Positions 63,366 to 64,000 of a stretch of 64,000 bases of DNA are shown in pieces. Position 1 is the stretch's first letter, and each line of letters starts with the position of its first letter. Made by a program: the position numbers and the translations under genes. The notes under the pieces were generated by a model that worked only from the letters and a program-made list of their open reading frames with translations, did not search any database and had not been told where the DNA came from. The stretch is from Pollenia angustigena (Eukaryota > Arthropoda > Insecta > Diptera > Polleniidae), in the NCBI GenBank assembly GCA_930367215.1, contig OV884060.1:173735253-173799252 (forward strand). The letters run 5' to 3'.

Positions 63366-64000
63366 TTAGAGTGAAATTCTCTTGAAAGTGCTGTGTGAGG
63401 GATATGGCCACTGTGTCCAAACCCTTCGATCTCAGGGAATCAAAGCTAATGGAAAATGAAGACTATGGACAGGGCTACAATAACCTATAAGCACTTTATC
63501 CAAATTGTATTTGTGAAAATTTTTATACATTTTTGAAAATTTGACTTAGAGTGAAATTCTCTTGGAAGTGCTGTGTGAGGGATATGGCCACTGTGTCCAA
63601 ACCCTTCGATCTCAGGGAATCACACCTAATGGAAAATGAAGACTATGGACAGGGCTACAATAACCTATAAGCACTTTATCCAAATTGTATTTGTGAAAAT
63701 TTTTATACATTTTTGAAAATTTGACTTAGAGTGAAATTCTCTTGAAAGTGCTGTGTGAGGGATTTTGCCACTGTGTCCAAACCCTTCGATCTCAGGGAAT
63801 CAAACGTAATGGAAAATGAAGACTATGGACAGGGCTACAATAACCTATAAGCACTTTATCCAAATTGTATTTGTGAAAATTTTTATACATTTTTGAAAAT
63901 TTGACTTAGAGTGAAATTATCTTGAAAGTGCTGTGTGAGGGATATGGCCACTGTGTCCAAACCCTTCGATCTCGGGGAATCAAACCTAATGAAAAATGAA

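Larger units (their letters stand above)
55841..64000 (-). repeat. Terminal satellite block, subfamily B (GATCTCAGGG)
   Basis: From 55841 nearly every monomer has CTTCGATCTCAGGG, with GGGG in a few, instead of CTTCGATCGCAGGG. The CGATCG palindrome is therefore lost while GATC remains. Monomers are uniformly the TTTTTATACATT type, and none carries the 17-bp duplication. The entrance is rearranged: a GACTATGG duplication near 55690 and a 42-bp deletion between TGA repeats at about 55954. The block runs off the right edge. The same subfamily in the forward block (CTGAGATCG at 2041-2930, 6821-7530, 9012-9730, 15107-15290) is interspersed with the A type. Confidence 0.95.

Overview
The window is eukaryotic heterochromatin with no recognisable protein-coding or RNA gene. 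About 56 of the 64 kb is one AT-rich tandem satellite with a 180-bp basic monomer (about 300 copies) and a common 197-bp variant carrying a 17-bp internal duplication. The remainder is one moderately long non-satellite insert present twice, plus small non-autonomous DNA transposons. The insert includes a primer-binding-site match to the 3' end of an animal lysine tRNA beside LTR-like sequence, and MITEs with TA and TTA target duplications lie here and in the satellite. This fits an animal, probably an insect and perhaps a fly. The species call is inference; the satellite family is not one I can name.

Layout. (1) 1-15333: satellite in forward orientation, organised in nested higher-order repeats (HORs): a period of about 4.6 kb, with an extra 2192-bp tandem duplication. 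(2) 15333/15334: the array flips orientation through a short hairpin-like junction, and every later monomer is reverse-complemented. (3) 15334-20510: reverse satellite, with its most divergent monomers next to the flip. (4) 20511-23896 and 24227-28406: two nearly identical copies of a non-satellite insert, separated by only 330 bp of satellite. Each holds a truncated minus-strand LTR-retroelement fragment and a 226-bp MITE. Copy 2 also carries a 785-bp MITE-like element whose empty target site is preserved in copy 1. (5) 28407-55840: reverse satellite with several local HORs (1449-bp 8-mer, 949 bp, 1688 bp, 2554/4170 bp, and a 6.74-kb segmental repeat). (6) 55841-64000: a homogeneous reverse block of a second subfamily that lacks the CGATCG core and the 17-bp duplication. 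It contains two copies of a 212-bp fold-back MITE exactly 4171 bp (22 monomers) apart.

The sequence reads as a record of satellite turnover: unequal exchange amplifying multi-monomer blocks, carrying along anything that inserts (retroelement fragment, MITEs), and an inversion separating two independently homogenised arrays. A centromeric or pericentromeric role is plausible but cannot be shown from sequence alone. Short open frames in the window are by-products of the 60-codon monomer length or of insert/satellite junctions, and none is annotated as a gene.
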